Positions 1 through 10,854 of a DNA stretch of 64,000 nucleotides are shown here, in pieces; the stretch's first letter is position 1, and each line of letters begins with the position of its first letter. The notes below the pieces were generated by a model that saw only the letters and a program-made list of their open reading frames with translations, searched no databases and was not told the DNA's origin. Made by a program: the position numbers and the translations under genes. The DNA is from Caulobacterales bacterium (GTDB lineage: Bacteria; Pseudomonadota; Alphaproteobacteria; Caulobacterales; Caulobacteraceae), in assembly GCA_016183935.1 (NCBI GenBank), contig JACPDR010000030.1:1-64000 (forward strand), in the 5' to 3' direction.

Positions 1-851
1 TCGAACATCGGCGACAGCAGGCAGACCATGTAGACGCCGGCGGTGACCATGGTCGCCGCGTGGATCAGGGCCGACACCGGCGTCGGGCCCTCCATGGCGT
101 CGGGCAGCCAGGTGTGGAGGAAGAACTGGGCCGACTTGCCCATGGCGCCGATGAACAGCAGCACCCCTGCGAGGTCGAGCGCCGACCAGGTGTGGCCGAT
201 GAACTCCCAGCCCGTCCCCTCGCGCGCGGCGATCATCGGGAACAACTCGGCGAACTCGATGGTGCCGAACATCCAGAAGACGGTGAAGATGCCCAGGGCG
301 AAGCCGAAGTCGCCGACCCGGTTGACCACGAAGGCCTTGATGGCGGCGGCGCTGGCGGTGGACTTCTTGTACCAGAAGCCGATCAGCAGATAGGACGCCA
401 GCCCCACCCCTTCCCAGCCGAAGAACAACTGCATGAAGTCGGCGGCGGTGACCAGCGCCAGCATGGCGAAGGTGAACAGCGACAGATAGGCGAAGAACCG
501 CGGTTTGTCCGGGTCCTCGGCCATGTAGCCCCAGCTGTAGAGGTGGACCAGCGACGACACGCTGGTGACCACGACCAGCATCACCGCCGACAGGGCGTCG
601 ACGCGGATCGACCAGTTCGACTGGAACTCGCCGACGTGGATGAAGGGCGCGATGTGGACCGTGAACGGCTCCAGATGACCCCAGGTCCACTGGCTGAAGA
701 CCATCCAGGCGATGGCGCACGAGACGAACAGCAGGCCGGTGGTGATGGACTTGGACAGCAGGTCGCCCAGCCGGCGGCCGGACAGGCCGACGACGAGGGC
801 GCCGAGCAGCGGGGCGAAGACGCCGAGAGTGACGAGAAGCTCGAGGTTCAC
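1..851 (-). CDS. nuoL: NADH-quinone oxidoreductase subunit L (NuoL), 3' part outside window
   Basis: Large antiporter-like membrane subunit of complex I, one of the proton-pumping subunits in the inner membrane. Only the N-terminal 283 codons or so are in the window; the frame runs open to base 1. The start is read as GTG (complement of 849-851), giving a first hydrophobic helix beginning NLELLVTLGVFAPLLGA, two bases after the nuoK stop. Its position directly after nuoK at the end of the nuo order supports the call. It continues beyond the left edge, so completeness cannot be judged. Confidence 0.93.
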   Translation of the reverse strand, partial: MNLELLVTLGVFAPLLGALVVGLSGRRLGDLLSKSITTGLLFVSCAIAWMVFSQWTWGHLEPFTVHIAPFIHVGEFQSNWSIRVDALSAVMLVVVTSVSSLVHLYSWGYMAEDPDKPRFFAYLSLFTFAMLALVTAADFMQLFFGWEGVGLASYLLIGFWYKKSTASAAAIKAFVVNRVGDFGFALGIFTVFWMFGTIEFAELFPMIAAREGTGWEFIGHTWSALDLAGVLLFIGAMGKSAQFFLHTWLPDAMEGPTPVSALIHAATMVTAGVYMVCLLSPMF

Positions 852-853
852 GA

Positions 854-1162
854 TCAGCCCTTCATGACCGAGGCGTCGTCGACGGCGATGTCGCCGCGAT
901 TACGGAAGAAGGTCACCAGGATCGCCAGGCCGACGGCGGCTTCGGCCGCGGCGACGGTCAGCACGAACATGGCCATGACCTGACCGGAGATGTCGTTCAG
1001 GTAGGCCGAGAAGGCGACGAAATTGATGTTCACCGCCAGCAGGATCATCTCGATCGACATCAGGATGATGATGACGTTCTTGCGGTTCACGAAGATGCCG
1101 AAGACGCCGATGGTGAACAGGATGGCGCCGACCGCCAGGTAGTGGGCGAGCGTGATTTCCAT
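854..1162 (-). CDS. nuoK: NADH-quinone oxidoreductase subunit K (NuoK)
   Basis: Small membrane subunit of complex I, 102 residues, the usual family length. Three hydrophobic helices are visible, with the family's buried glutamates: one in the [10 protein letters not shown] segment (helix 2) and one in the [11 protein letters not shown] segment (helix 3). Both belong to the central proton-transfer axis in characterised complex I. The ATG overlaps the nuoJ stop by one base (TGATG), implying translational coupling. Confidence 0.96.
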   Translation of the reverse strand: MEITLAHYLAVGAILFTIGVFGIFVNRKNVIIILMSIEMILLAVNINFVAFSAYLNDISGQVMAMFVLTVAAAEAAVGLAILVTFFRNRGDIAVDDASVMKG

Positions 1163-1788
1163 CAGACCAGATCCTCTGCGGAGACGCCGGCGCCGCTGAC
1201 CGCGCCCTTGACCTCGACGGCCGTCTTCCGGTCGCGGTTGATCTGGTCGTGGGCGTTCTGGCGCTTGACGTTGGGCTTGTGGCGCAGGGTCAGGACGATG
1301 GCGCCGATCATCGCGATCAACAGCACGATCCCCGCCGCCTGGAAGATGTAGACGTAGTCGGTGTAGAGCACCCGCCCGATGGCCTCGGCGTTGGTCACGC
1401 CCGCGGTCGCGACGGCCGGGCCGGCCACATCGGAGGCGGCGCCGCCGTTCACGACGACCAGCGAGATCATGATCATCTCGGCCAGCAGCACGCCGGCGAC
1501 GATCGCCGCCAGCGGCAGGTAGCGGGCATAGCCCTCGCGCAGCCGCACGAAGTCGACGTCCAGCATCATGACCACGAACAGGAACAGCACCGCGACGGCG
1601 CCGACGTAGACCACGACCAGCAGCATCGCCAGGAACTCCGCGCCGAGCAGCACGAACAGTCCCGCCGACGAGAAGAAGGTCAGGATCAGCCACAGCACGC
1701 TGTGCACGGGGTTCTTCGCGGTGACGACCATCAGGCCGCCCACCACGGCCACCGCCGCCAGCAGGTAGAAGGCGATTCCTTGCAACAT
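1162..1788 (-). CDS. nuoJ: NADH-quinone oxidoreductase subunit J (NuoJ)
   Basis: Membrane subunit J of complex I, 208 residues, about five hydrophobic helices with the conserved [17 protein letters not shown] stretch in the third helix. A polar loop separates helices 4 and 5, and the tail is charged. Followed by nuoK through a TGATG overlap. There is a gap of about 75 nt to nuoI upstream, one of the few real gaps in this operon. Confidence 0.95.
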   Translation of the reverse strand: MLQGIAFYLLAAVAVVGGLMVVTAKNPVHSVLWLILTFFSSAGLFVLLGAEFLAMLLVVVYVGAVAVLFLFVVMMLDVDFVRLREGYARYLPLAAIVAGVLLAEMIMISLVVVNGGAASDVAGPAVATAGVTNAEAIGRVLYTDYVYIFQAAGIVLLIAMIGAIVLTLRHKPNVKRQNAHDQINRDRKTAVEVKGAVSGAGVSAEDLV

Positions 1789-1862
1789 CTGAGGCCTGCG
1801 CCCCTTTCGGTTATGGGCGGCGACCCCTTCCGGAATCGCCCTGCCCGTTCAGCGGTTGCGCC

Positions 1863-2354
1863 TTAGCGGTAAGGCGCGTCGAGTTCCAGATTCTTCGCGA
1901 TCAGCCGTTCCCAGCGATCGCCGTTCGAGAGCAGGCGTTCCTTGTCGTAGAGCAGCTCTTCGCGGGTCTCGACGGTGAATTCCGAGTTCGGCCCCTCGAC
2001 GATGGCGTCCACCGGGCAGGCCTCCTGGCACAGGCCGCAGTAGATGCATTTGACCATGTCGATGTCGTAGCGGGTCGTGCGGCGGCTGCCGTCGGCGCGC
2101 GGCTCGGACTCGATGGTGATGGCCTGGGCCGGGCAGATGGCCTCGCACAGCTTGCAGGCGATGCAGCGCTCTTCCCCGTTGGGATAGCGCCGCAGGGCGT
2201 GCTCGCCGCGGAAGCGCGGCGACTGCGGGTTGCGCTCGAACGGATAGTTCACGGTGGCCTTGGGCCGCGCCATGTACTTCAGCGACAGGCCGATGGCGCC
2301 GAGGGTGTCGAGTTGCATCGCCCCCTTCGCGGCCTGGACGAGACGGGTGAACAT
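1863..2354 (-). CDS. nuoI: NADH-quinone oxidoreductase subunit I (NuoI), 2x[4Fe-4S]
   Basis: Peripheral-arm ferredoxin-like subunit that carries clusters N6a and N6b next to NuoB. 163 residues from the ATG at 2354, which overlaps the stop of the preceding lipoprotein gene (TGATG); a longer reading frame upstream of this ATG was rejected. Two CxxCxxCxxxCP motifs are present: C64/C67/C70/C74 and C103/C106/C109/C113. The N-terminal amphipathic stretch that sits on the membrane arm is present. Intact. Confidence 0.96.
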   Translation of the reverse strand: MFTRLVQAAKGAMQLDTLGAIGLSLKYMARPKATVNYPFERNPQSPRFRGEHALRRYPNGEERCIACKLCEAICPAQAITIESEPRADGSRRTTRYDIDMVKCIYCGLCQEACPVDAIVEGPNSEFTVETREELLYDKERLLSNGDRWERLIAKNLELDAPYR

Positions 2355-2578
2355 CAGCTTTCTACTCCCGGAACGCCGCGGCACAGCTCGTCCTTGCGCG
2401 GGTCCTCATCCTTGGTGATGCGGCACAGGCGTTCGCGTTCGGCCTGTTCGCGCTCGATGGCCTGCTGGCGCCGTTCCCACTGATAGACCGACACCGGATC
2501 GGGCTCGTAGGTCGGGATGGTGCAGGCGCCCGCGGCGCCGGCGGCCAGCAGGACGGTCAGGGTCAGCAGCCGGCTCAT
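2354..2578 (-). CDS. small putative lipoprotein embedded in nuo operon (between nuoH and nuoI)
   Basis: 74 residues, no family recognised. It has a signal-like hydrophobic N-terminus (residues 4-18) ending GAC with cysteine 19, an imperfect lipobox (A at -3). The mature part is short, tyrosine/proline-rich, then strongly charged with a likely helix ([18 protein letters not shown]), plus two further cysteines (C52, C66). The start overlaps the nuoH stop (ATGA) and the stop overlaps the nuoI start (TGATG), so it must be translated with complex I. The sequence suggests an envelope-anchored accessory factor; its function is unknown. Confidence 0.75.
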   Translation of the reverse strand: MSRLLTLTVLLAAGAAGACTIPTYEPDPVSVYQWERRQQAIEREQAERERLCRITKDEDPRKDELCRGVPGVES

Positions 2579-3762
2579 GCGCCCACCCCGAACACCCGCC
2601 AGGCGGCGACGATGACCACGGCGACCAGCGAGGTCGGCAGGAAGATCTTCCAGCCCAGCCGCATCAGCTGGTCGTAGCGATAGCGGGGGACGAAGGCCTT
2701 CACCATGGCGATCATGGCGAACCAGAAGACGATCTTGCTGAAGAAGACCAGGAAGTAGAACAGGTTGGCCAGGAATTCGGGCCAGTCGTTGAGGAAATCG
2801 GTCGGGAAGCCCGGATTCCAGCCGCCGAAGAACAGCAGGCTGATCATGGCGCACATGAAGACGATGTTGGCGTATTCGCCGATCATGAACAGCAGGTACG
2901 GCGTCGAGCTGTATTCGACCTGATAGCCGGCCACCAGTTCGGACTCCGCCTCGGGCAGGTCGAACGGCGGGCGGTTGGTCTCGGCCAGGGCCGAGATGAA
3001 GAAGATGATCGCCATCGGGAACATCACGACGATCAACGGCCAGGTCCCCGCCCCGCCTCCGAAGGCGAACCAGTCCCAGAACCAGCCGCCCTGCCGGGTG
3101 ACGATCTCGGTCAGATTCATGGTCCCGGACAGCACGATGACGTTGATGATCACCAGGCCGATGGAGACCTCGTACGACACCATCTGCGCGGCGCTGCGCA
3201 GCGATCCCAGGAACGGGTACTTCGAGTTCGAAGCCCAGCCGCCCATGATGATGCCGTACACGCCCAGCGAGCTGATCGCGAAGATGTACAGGATGCCGAC
3301 GTTCAGGTCGGAGATCACCCAGCCCGGGGCGAACGGGACGGCCGCCCAGGCGATGAAGGCCAGGATGAAGGTCAGCAGCGGGGCCAGCAGGAAGATCACC
3401 TTGTCGGCCCCGGCCGGCACGACGATCTCCTTCAGCACGAATTTGAAGAAGTCGGCGAACGACTGCAGCAGGCCGAACGGGCCGACCACGTTGGGGCCTT
3501 TGCGCATCTGCACGCCGGCCCAGATCTTGCGGTCGGCCAGCAGCAGGAAGGCCAGCGAGATCAGGATGCCGACGGTGACCAGCAGAATGCCGCCGGCGGT
3601 GATCAGGGTCCAGCCGAGAGGGCTCGACCAGAAGGTCGGCGGGATCAGGCCCCAGAGATAGACCGCCAGCCAGCCGAGGCCGGCGAGGACCGCCAGCCCG
3701 ACCACGGTCAGGAAGATCGCGGCCAGTGGGTTCTTCGGACGGGAAGGAACGACGTCGGTCAT
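2575..3762 (-). CDS. nuoH: NADH-quinone oxidoreductase subunit H (NuoH)
   Basis: Membrane subunit that forms much of the quinone channel and links the peripheral arm to the membrane arm. 395 residues, about 45-50 longer than typical bacterial NuoH because of an N-terminal extension that adds one hydrophobic helix (about residues 15-35). The family core follows: [17 protein letters not shown], later [23 protein letters not shown], which is the conserved quinone-site loop. Three bases downstream of nuoG; its stop overlaps the start of the small lipoprotein gene. Confidence 0.95.
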   Translation of the reverse strand: MTDVVPSRPKNPLAAIFLTVVGLAVLAGLGWLAVYLWGLIPPTFWSSPLGWTLITAGGILLVTVGILISLAFLLLADRKIWAGVQMRKGPNVVGPFGLLQSFADFFKFVLKEIVVPAGADKVIFLLAPLLTFILAFIAWAAVPFAPGWVISDLNVGILYIFAISSLGVYGIIMGGWASNSKYPFLGSLRSAAQMVSYEVSIGLVIINVIVLSGTMNLTEIVTRQGGWFWDWFAFGGGAGTWPLIVVMFPMAIIFFISALAETNRPPFDLPEAESELVAGYQVEYSSTPYLLFMIGEYANIVFMCAMISLLFFGGWNPGFPTDFLNDWPEFLANLFYFLVFFSKIVFWFAMIAMVKAFVPRYRYDQLMRLGWKIFLPTSLVAVVIVAAWRVFGVGA

Positions 3763-3765
3763 CGG

Positions 3766-5811
3766 TTACTCCGCCGCCAACGCGACCGGGGCCACCCGCA
3801 GGGCGGACAGCTCGGCCATGGTCACGCTGGCGCGCGCGATCGGGTTGTTGAGGTAGGGGTCGCGAACCGCCGTGTGGAAGGCCACGTCGCCGAGATCGCC
3901 CTTCCGGCCCAGCGAACCGACGTCAAACGCCGCCGGGGCCGGCAGGTAGTCGATGCGGCCGAAGGTCGGGTGGTCCGCCATCAGCTTGGAACGCAGGGCG
4001 TCCAGGGTGTCGTACGGCAGGGTGTGGCCGACCAGCGCCGACAGGGCCCGCAGGATGGCCCAGTCGTCCTTGGCCTGGCCCTTCGGGAAGACGGCGCGTT
4101 CGGCGATCTGAACCCGGCCCTCGGTGTTGACGTAGAGGCCCGGCTTTTCGGTATAGGCGGCCCCCGGCAGGATGACGTCGGCGCCGTGCGCGCCGCGGTC
4201 GCCGTGGCTGCCCAGATAGACGCGGAAGGCCTTCGACTTCGACGGGTCGATCTCGTCGGCGCCGAGCAGGAACAGCACGTCCAGCGCGCCCTTGGCGACC
4301 ATCTGGACGGCGGTCAGGCCGCCCTCGCCCGGAACGAAGCCCATGTCGAGGCCGGCGACCCGCGACGCCGCGGTGTGCAGCACGTTAAAGCCGTTCCAGC
4401 CCTCGGCCACCACGCCGACCTTCTTCGCCAGCGCGCCGAGCGCGTTCAGCACGGCGGGGCCGTTCTCGCCCGTCAGCGCGCCCGAACCGACGATGATCGC
4501 CGGCCGTTCGGCCTTGGTCAGGAAGTCCATCGCCGCCTTGGGCAGCTTGGCCAGCGTCTTCGAGCCGGCGCCGAGCCAGCTGTAGTCGAACGTCAGATTG
4601 GCCTGTTCGCCAATCACGCCGACCTGGGTCTTGCCGGTCAGCCAGGCCTTGCGCAGGCGGGCGTTGAGCAACGGCGCCTCGGTGCGGGGGTTGGCCCCGA
4701 CGATCAGGATGGCGTCCGCGTTTTCAATGCCTTGCAGGCCGGAGTTGAACAGCCAACCCTCACGCGGGCCCTGCCCGAGGGCGGCCCCGTCCTGGCGGCA
4801 GTCGGTGTTGGCCGATCCCAGCGCGCGGAACAGGTCCAGCGCAGCCTTCATCGACTCCGCGTCCTGCAGGTCGCCGGCGATCACGCCGATCTTCTCCGAC
4901 TTCGCGGCCTTGATCTTCTCCGCCACGACGGCGAGCGCCTCTTCCCACGACGCCGCGCGCAGCTTTCCGTTCTCGCGCACATACGGCCGATCGAGCCGCT
5001 GGCGCTGCAGGCCGTCGACGGCATAGCGGCTGATGTCCGACAGCCACTCCTCGTTGACGCCCTCGTTGACCCGCGGCAGCACGCGCATGACCTCGGGCCC
5101 GCGCGCGTCGACGCGGATGTTCGAGCCGAGCGCGTCCATGACGTCGATCGACTCGGTCTTCTTCAGCTCCCACGGGCGGTAGTGGTACTGCCACGGCCGG
5201 TGGGTCAGGGCGCCGACCGGGCACAGGTCGTTGACGTTGCCCGACAGTTCGCTGTCGACCGCCTTCTCCAGATAGGTCGTGATCTCGGCGTCTTCGCCGC
5301 GCGAGATCATGCCGATGTCAGGAACTCCAGCGACTTCCGTCACGAACCTCACGCAACGCGTGCACTGGATGCAGCGCGTCATGAAGGTCTTGATGGTCGG
5401 GCCCATGTTCTTTTCTTCGACCGCGCGCTTGTTCTCCGCGTAGCGGGAGCCGTCGCGGCCATAGCCCATGGCCTGATCCTGCAGATCGCACTCGCCGCCC
5501 TGGTCGCAGATCGGGCAGTCCAGCGGGTGGTTGATGAGCAGGAACTCCATCACCCCTTCCCGCGCCTTCTTGACCATCGGCGTGTCGGTGAAGATCTCCT
5601 GGCCCTCGGCGGCCGGCAGGGCGCACGAGGCCTGCGGCTTCGGCGGTCCGGGCTTCACCTCGACCAGGCACATGCGGCAGTTGCCGGCGATCGACAGCCG
5701 CTCGTGATAGCAGAAGCGCGGAATCTCGTGCCCGGCGCGCTCGGCGACCTGCAGCACGGTCATGCCGTGCTCGAACTCGGTTTCTACGCCGTTGACCTTG
5801 GCGACGGGCAT
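3766..5811 (-). CDS. nuoG: NADH-quinone oxidoreductase subunit G (NuoG)
   Basis: Large peripheral-arm subunit, 681 residues. Order: N-terminal [2Fe-2S] ferredoxin (C34, C45, C48, C63), His-Cys3 cluster N5 site (H95, C99, C102, C108), a [4Fe-4S] site (C147, C150, C153, C197), then a molybdopterin-oxidoreductase-like domain that is non-catalytic in this family. Electrons pass from NuoE/F through these clusters to NuoI/NuoB. The ATG overlaps the stop of the preceding lipoprotein gene (TGATG). No sign of disruption. Confidence 0.96.
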   Translation of the reverse strand: MPVAKVNGVETEFEHGMTVLQVAERAGHEIPRFCYHERLSIAGNCRMCLVEVKPGPPKPQASCALPAAEGQEIFTDTPMVKKAREGVMEFLLINHPLDCPICDQGGECDLQDQAMGYGRDGSRYAENKRAVEEKNMGPTIKTFMTRCIQCTRCVRFVTEVAGVPDIGMISRGEDAEITTYLEKAVDSELSGNVNDLCPVGALTHRPWQYHYRPWELKKTESIDVMDALGSNIRVDARGPEVMRVLPRVNEGVNEEWLSDISRYAVDGLQRQRLDRPYVRENGKLRAASWEEALAVVAEKIKAAKSEKIGVIAGDLQDAESMKAALDLFRALGSANTDCRQDGAALGQGPREGWLFNSGLQGIENADAILIVGANPRTEAPLLNARLRKAWLTGKTQVGVIGEQANLTFDYSWLGAGSKTLAKLPKAAMDFLTKAERPAIIVGSGALTGENGPAVLNALGALAKKVGVVAEGWNGFNVLHTAASRVAGLDMGFVPGEGGLTAVQMVAKGALDVLFLLGADEIDPSKSKAFRVYLGSHGDRGAHGADVILPGAAYTEKPGLYVNTEGRVQIAERAVFPKGQAKDDWAILRALSALVGHTLPYDTLDALRSKLMADHPTFGRIDYLPAPAAFDVGSLGRKGDLGDVAFHTAVRDPYLNNPIARASVTMAELSALRVAPVALAAE

Positions 5812-6311
5812 CAGCGGGCCTCTTGCTCAGACGCCGCGGAATAGGTTTCCGTGGCGGTCGTCCCATCCGGGAGCGTCGTGTTGATGGTGATGGCCTCGCC
5901 GTCAAGGACGAAGCGCGTCACCGGGTCGCCGGACTGGTTCATCCAGCGGTTCTGGTTGGGGCCCGAGGCCTCCAGCGGCTTCCAGGTGATCAGGTCGCCC
6001 TCGACCCGGCACTGGGCCCGGCGGCGTCCGCCGTCGACCGGGGCGCGCCACGAGGCGGTGGCCACGTCGCCCTCGAGGCCGTCGATGGTGATGTCGGCGA
6101 TCGCCTGGCCATGGATGCCCGCCAGGCCGGCGCGGCACACGCGGCGCAGGTCGGCGGCGTCCAGCACCGTCGGCGCGGCCGGGGCGGCGTCTGTCGCCTC
6201 CGGAGGCGTGGCCGACACGGCCTCGGCCGGCGTCGGCGCGGGCTCTTCCGCCCGCTCGCCGCAGGCGGCGAGGGAGAGGGAGGCGAGCATCAGGACGGCG
6301 ATCCGGCCCAT
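5811..6311 (-). CDS. putative lipoprotein embedded in nuo operon (between nuoF and nuoG)
   Basis: 166 residues. The N-terminus is a clear lipoprotein signal: hydrophobic core, then LAAC with cysteine 17. A Pro/Ala/Glu-rich linker (about 20-48) follows, then a compact domain of about 110 residues with two cysteines (C59, C101) that could pair, ending in an acidic tail. The start lies two bases after the nuoF stop and the stop overlaps the nuoG ATG. No family is recognised. An exported lipoprotein is an odd neighbour for two cytoplasmic subunits, so coupling may reflect dosage or assembly rather than direct contact. Confidence 0.8.
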   Translation of the reverse strand: MGRIAVLMLASLSLAACGERAEEPAPTPAEAVSATPPEATDAAPAAPTVLDAADLRRVCRAGLAGIHGQAIADITIDGLEGDVATASWRAPVDGGRRRAQCRVEGDLITWKPLEASGPNQNRWMNQSGDPVTRFVLDGEAITINTTLPDGTTATETYSAASEQEAR

Positions 6312-6313
6312 CG

Positions 6314-7626
<1,313 letters not shown>

Positions 7627-7627
<1 letters not shown>

Positions 7628-7857
7628 CAGTTCCGATCTCCGCCGGACCCGGAGTCCTGGCTCAACTTGTTACGCGCCCAGACGATGATGGCGACGCCGA
7701 TCACGGCGAAGGCTCCGCCGGCGAGCGTGATCAGCGACCCGTTCTCGCCCAGCAGCCCGGCCAGACCGGCGACCACCAGACCCACCCCGACGATCAGGTC
7801 GGAGAAGCCGATGCCCATGAACAGGCGGTAGTCGGGTCGTGTCGATCCCCTAGCCAT
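7627..7857 (-). CDS. small two-helix membrane protein in nuo operon (upstream of nuoF)
   Basis: 76 residues, not recognised as a family. Two hydrophobic helices (about residues 17-36 and 41-61) are separated by a short polar turn (GENGS), with a basic end (WARNKL) and a polar C-terminal tail. Its start overlaps the end of the preceding small membrane gene by 8 nt and its stop overlaps the nuoF ATG by one base. An alternative start at 7818 would remove 13 residues. Position and topology suggest a supernumerary complex I subunit or assembly helper, but this is inference only. Confidence 0.7.
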
Positions 7858-8122
7858 GGTCCGCCTCCCGCATCCGCCGACGGTGATACCGCGTGCGCAG
7901 GAAGATGGCGGCCAGCATCAGGGCCCAGCCGAAGGCCAGGGCGGCGTATCCGGCCCACTGCACCGCCGGTCCCGCGGCGCCCGCGTAGCCGGCGACCCAG
8001 ACGCCGACGGCGCCGAGGATGACGAGGGCGAAGCCGGCCAGCCGCTGGTTGCGGCCGACCAGACGCAGCTCGGCGCGATACCGGGCGACGGCCGCGTCGT
8101 CAGACAGGTCCGGGCGGGTCAC
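7850..8122 (-). CDS. small two-helix membrane protein in nuo operon (downstream of nuoE)
   Basis: 90 residues starting at a GTG that overlaps the nuoE stop (GTGA). The N-terminal 28 residues are polar and probably helical (DDAAVARYRAELRLVGRNQR), followed by two hydrophobic helices (about 29-50 and 55-76) and a strongly basic tail (RTRYHRRRMRE). No family recognised. Together with the next ORF it forms a pair of tiny membrane proteins between nuoE and nuoF. Confidence 0.7.
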   Translation of the reverse strand: MTRPDLSDDAAVARYRAELRLVGRNQRLAGFALVILGAVGVWVAGYAGAAGPAVQWAGYAALAFGWALMLAAIFLRTRYHRRRMREADHG

Positions 8123-8781
8123 GCGGTCACCGGATCGCTGTTGGGCAGTTTCTTGATCTTCTTCGCCGCCGAGCCGTCGTAGAGTTTCGGGTCGGTCAGG
8201 GTCAGCGCCCCGCCCTCCGGCTCCGAGCTGTGGCGGCCGACGCGCGATCCCGGCTTCGGCTTCTTGCCGGCCGCGAAGTCGTCGATGACCTGCGCCATCG
8301 TCTCGGGCGTCAGGTCCTCGAAATAGTAGTCGTTGATCTGGGCCATCGGGGCGTTGGCGCAGGCGCCCAGGCACTCGACCTCCTGCCAGGTGAAGCGGCC
8401 GTCGGCGCTCAGCACGTCCTTGGGACCGATCTTGTCCTTGCAGACCTTCATCAGGTCCCCGGCTCCGCGCAGCATGCACGGCGTGGTGCCACACACCTGG
8501 ATCAGGGCCGCCGAGCCGACCGGCTCGAGCATGAACATGGTGTAGAAGGTCGCGACCTCCAGCACCCGGATGGTGGGCATGCCCAGCAGTTCCCCGATGG
8601 CGCGGATGGCGGGCTCGGAGACCCAACCCTCCTGCTTCTGGACCAGCCACAGGATCGGGATCACCGCGGAGGCGCGCCGTTCGGCGGGATATTTGGCGAT
8701 CCACCAGTCGGCCTTGGCCTTCGTCGCTTTCGAGAAGGCGAACGAGGCGGGCTGTTCCTTGGCGAGACGACGAACGCTCAT
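8119..8781 (-). CDS. nuoE: NADH-quinone oxidoreductase subunit E (NuoE), [2Fe-2S]
   Basis: Thioredoxin-fold peripheral subunit carrying cluster N1a, 220 residues. The four ligands lie in QVCGTTPC and in ECLGACANAP. Helical N-terminal region normal. The C-terminus is extended by about 45 residues rich in Lys/Ser/Pro. The ATG overlaps the stop of the 62-residue ORF by one base. Confidence 0.96.
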   Translation of the reverse strand: MSVRRLAKEQPASFAFSKATKAKADWWIAKYPAERRASAVIPILWLVQKQEGWVSEPAIRAIGELLGMPTIRVLEVATFYTMFMLEPVGSAALIQVCGTTPCMLRGAGDLMKVCKDKIGPKDVLSADGRFTWQEVECLGACANAPMAQINDYYFEDLTPETMAQVIDDFAAGKKPKPGSRVGRHSSEPEGGALTLTDPKLYDGSAAKKIKKLPNSDPVTA

Positions 8782-8969
8782 CAGACTTCCATCTCCGAGG
8801 ACACGACGCCCTCTCCGATCATCTTCTTGCGCACGGACAGCACCTTGTGCTGGCCTTGCCGGCGCAGGAGGAAATTGTGCTTCCAGGTTTCGCCGCTGCT
8901 GTCGGTCACCGAATAGCCGGCCACTTCCCAGCCCTGTTTGACCAGATCGCTCAGAGGTTTATCGCTCAC
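8781..8969 (-). CDS. conserved-looking 62-residue hypothetical protein between nuoD and nuoE
   Basis: 62 residues from a GTG start that overlaps the nuoD stop (GTGA); its stop overlaps the nuoE ATG (TGATG). Soluble, no membrane segment or cysteines. The pattern ([20 protein letters not shown], then [20 protein letters not shown]) reads like a small beta-strand domain with a basic face. The double overlap with two complex I genes makes it very likely to be translated. No function assigned. Confidence 0.72.
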   Translation of the reverse strand: MSDKPLSDLVKQGWEVAGYSVTDSSGETWKHNFLLRRQGQHKVLSVRKKMIGEGVVSSEMEV

Positions 8970-10231
8970 CGGTCGACCTCCCCGAACACGATGTCGAGCG
9001 AGCCGAGAATGGCCGAGACGTCGGCCAGCATGTGACCACGGTTCATCCAGTCCATGGCCTGCAGGTGGCGGAAGCCGGGGGCCGAGATCTTGACGCGGTA
9101 CGGCTTGTTGGTCCCGTCCGAGACCAGATAGACGCCGAACTCGCCCTTGGGCGCCTCAACCGAGGCGTAGACCTCGCCTTCCGGCGTGCGGAAGCCCTCG
9201 GTGAAGAGCTTGAAGTGGTGGATCAGCGATTCCATCGACCGCTTCATCTCGCCACGCCGCGGCGGAACGATCTTGTTGTCCTCGGCGAGGACCGGCTCGC
9301 CGGGGCAGTTGCGCAGCTTGTGGATGCACTGCTCCATGATCCGCACCGACTGCTTCATCTCCTCGACGCGGCAGAGGTAGCGGTCCCAGCAGTCGCCGTT
9401 CTTGCCGACGGCGATGTCGAACTCCAGCTCGGCGTAGCATTCGTACGGTTGCGCCTTGCGCAGGTCCCACGGCACGTCCGAGCCCCGCAGCATCACGCCG
9501 GTGAAGCCCCAGTCCAGCGCCTGCTGCTTGGTGACCACGCCGATGTCGACGTTGCGCTGCTTGAAGATGCGGTTCTCGGTGATCAGGGACTCAATGTCCT
9601 TCAGCGCCGCCGGGAACTCGGCGCACCAGCGGCCGATATCGTCGATCAGGTCGGGCGACAGGTCCTGATGGACGCCGCCGGGCCGGAAATAATTGGCGTG
9701 CAGACGGGCGCCCGAGGCGCGCTCGTAGAACACCATCAGCTTCTCGCGTTCCTCGAAGCCCCACAGCGGCGGCGTCAGGGCGCCGACGTCCATGGCCTGC
9801 GTTGTCACGTTCAGCAGGTGCGACAGGATGCGGCCGATCTCGGAATACAGGACCCGGATCAGTTGGCCCCGGTACGGCACGTCCAGGCCCAGCAGCTTCT
9901 CGATGGCCAGGCAGAAGGCGTGCTCCTGGTTCATCGGCGCGACGTAGTCGAGGCGGTCCAGGTAGGGGATGTTCTGAAGGTAGGTGCGCGCCTCCATCAG
10001 CTTCTCGGTGCCACGGTGCAGCAGGCCGATATGCGGATCGACGCGCGTGACCAGCTCGCCGTCCAGCTCCAGCACAAGCCGCAGCACGCCGTGCGCGGCC
10101 GGATGCTGCGGACCGAAATTGATCGTGAATTTGCGGTCGTCGAGCGCGCGGGCGTGCTCGGTGCGCGGATCGTCCTCGAACACGTCCACGGACGCGCCCA
10201 GCGGCGCCGGAATGTGGGAACCCTCCGCCAT
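8966..10231 (-). CDS. nuoD: NADH-quinone oxidoreductase subunit D (NuoD)
   Basis: 49-kDa type subunit that with NuoB and NuoH builds the quinone pocket. 421 residues with the family hallmarks: [14 protein letters not shown] near residue 40 (quinone-site histidine and neighbours), [11 protein letters not shown], and the C-terminal DIVFGEVDR. The extra N-terminal residues (about 30) are polar. The ATG overlaps the nuoC stop (TGATG). Intact. Confidence 0.97.
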   Translation of the reverse strand: MAEGSHIPAPLGASVDVFEDDPRTEHARALDDRKFTINFGPQHPAAHGVLRLVLELDGELVTRVDPHIGLLHRGTEKLMEARTYLQNIPYLDRLDYVAPMNQEHAFCLAIEKLLGLDVPYRGQLIRVLYSEIGRILSHLLNVTTQAMDVGALTPPLWGFEEREKLMVFYERASGARLHANYFRPGGVHQDLSPDLIDDIGRWCAEFPAALKDIESLITENRIFKQRNVDIGVVTKQQALDWGFTGVMLRGSDVPWDLRKAQPYECYAELEFDIAVGKNGDCWDRYLCRVEEMKQSVRIMEQCIHKLRNCPGEPVLAEDNKIVPPRRGEMKRSMESLIHHFKLFTEGFRTPEGEVYASVEAPKGEFGVYLVSDGTNKPYRVKISAPGFRHLQAMDWMNRGHMLADVSAILGSLDIVFGEVDR

Positions 10232-10854
10232 CAGCCGTTCCCCTTCTCGTCGCCCGGCAGAACCGGGGCCGGGTATTCCGCGCCTTCCCAGGGCGACTGG
10301 AAGTCGAAATTCCGGAACTCCTGGGTCAGTTTGACGGGCTCATAGACCACCCGCTTCTGCTCCTCGTCGTAACGGACCTCGACATAGCCGGTCATCGGGA
10401 AGTCCTTACGCAGCGGATATCCCTGGAAGCCGTAGTCGGTCAGCAGCCGGCGCAGGTCCGGATGGCCCGAGAACAACATGCCGTACATGTCGAACGCCTC
10501 GCGCTCGAACCAGTCGGCGCAGGGGAAGACCGAGACCACGCTGGGCACCGGCTGACGCTCGTCCGTCGTCACCTTGACCCGGACCCGGGCGTTCCGGGTC
10601 AGCGACAGCAGGTGATAGACCACCTCGAACCGCTCCTCGCGGTCCGGGAAGTCGACGCCGCAGATGTCGAGCAGCTGCTGGAAGCCAAAGCGGTCGCGCA
10701 GCGCCGTCAGCACCGCGGGGATGCTCTCGCGCTCGGCGATCAGCGTCAGCTCGCCGAACGCCACCTGGGCCTGCACGCCCAGCGCGCCGACCATCTCGGC
10801 GCCCAGCGGCGTCAGGGCCGATTCCATCTCTTCGATACGGGCAAGGGCGTTCAT
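10231..10854 (-). CDS. nuoC: NADH-quinone oxidoreductase subunit C (NuoC)
   Basis: 30-kDa type peripheral subunit, 207 residues from the ATG at 10854, whose ATGA overlaps the end of the nuoB frame. The family signature [12 protein letters not shown] and the segment [22 protein letters not shown] are present, as is [10 protein letters not shown] longer upstream reading frame is a by-product of the neighbouring nuoB sequence and was not used. Confidence 0.96.
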   Translation of the reverse strand: MNALARIEEMESALTPLGAEMVGALGVQAQVAFGELTLIAERESIPAVLTALRDRFGFQQLLDICGVDFPDREERFEVVYHLLSLTRNARVRVKVTTDERQPVPSVVSVFPCADWFEREAFDMYGMLFSGHPDLRRLLTDYGFQGYPLRKDFPMTGYVEVRYDEEQKRVVYEPVKLTQEFRNFDFQSPWEGAEYPAPVLPGDEKGNG

